Below are positions 5,261 to 5,273 of a DNA stretch of 5,273 bases, in pieces. Position numbers and translations under genes: made by a program. This DNA comes from JACZQZ01 sp046756945. GTDB lineage: Bacteria; Pseudomonadota; Alphaproteobacteria; Rhodospirillales; 2-02-FULL-58-16. The stretch spans positions 1 to 5,273 of the forward strand of contig JBHHXI010000169.1 of assembly GCA_046756945.1 (NCBI GenBank), read 5' to 3'. The number at the start of each line of letters is the position of its first letter. The first letter of the stretch is position 1. The notes below the pieces were generated by a model that did not search any database, was not told the origin of the DNA, and was given only the letters and a program-made list of their open reading frames with translations.

Positions 5261-5273
5261 GTAAGGTTGTGTC

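Overview
The window is about two-thirds G+C. It carries long antisense open frames, G/C-rich third codon positions and GGAGG-type ribosome binding sites. This suggests a high-GC proteobacterium; an alphaproteobacterium or a Desulfovibrio-like deltaproteobacterium would both fit, and the sequence alone does not decide. No RNA gene, insertion sequence, CRISPR array or origin was seen.

Layout: positions 1-24 may hold the last codons of a rightward gene. Positions 72-842 (minus strand) encode a complete DeoR-family transcription regulator. A 316-bp divergent spacer (843-1158) separates it from a rightward ABC importer set: a periplasmic substrate-binding protein (1159-2205), an ATPase (2358-3446) and a fused two-domain permease (3460-5169). 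The three transporter proteins look like the PhnS2/PhnT2/PhnU2 type, annotated in databases as putative 2-aminoethylphosphonate (AEP) importers. The window ends in an AT-rich, apparently non-coding stretch (5170-5273).

How they work together: the binding protein would capture an organophosphonate or similar small anionic ligand in the periplasm. The fused permease would form the whole membrane channel, and a dimer of the ATPase would drive import. The divergent DeoR-type protein, whose family usually senses phosphorylated sugars or related intermediates, is the obvious candidate to control the set. No phosphonate-degrading enzyme (PhnW, PhnX, PhnA, C-P lyase) lies in the window, so the ligand is inferred from the transporter family only.

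The main points beyond ordinary annotation are in the non-coding DNA. A strong intrinsic terminator splits the binding-protein gene from the ATPase and permease genes. It is followed at once by three tandem copies of a 10-bp unit. The divergent spacer holds a 10-bp-arm palindrome, a small inverted repeat exactly midway between the two start codons, and predicted hairpins that include the Shine-Dalgarno sequence of each divergent gene. I see no clear evidence of a wholly new system; the regulatory architecture is the most unusual part.
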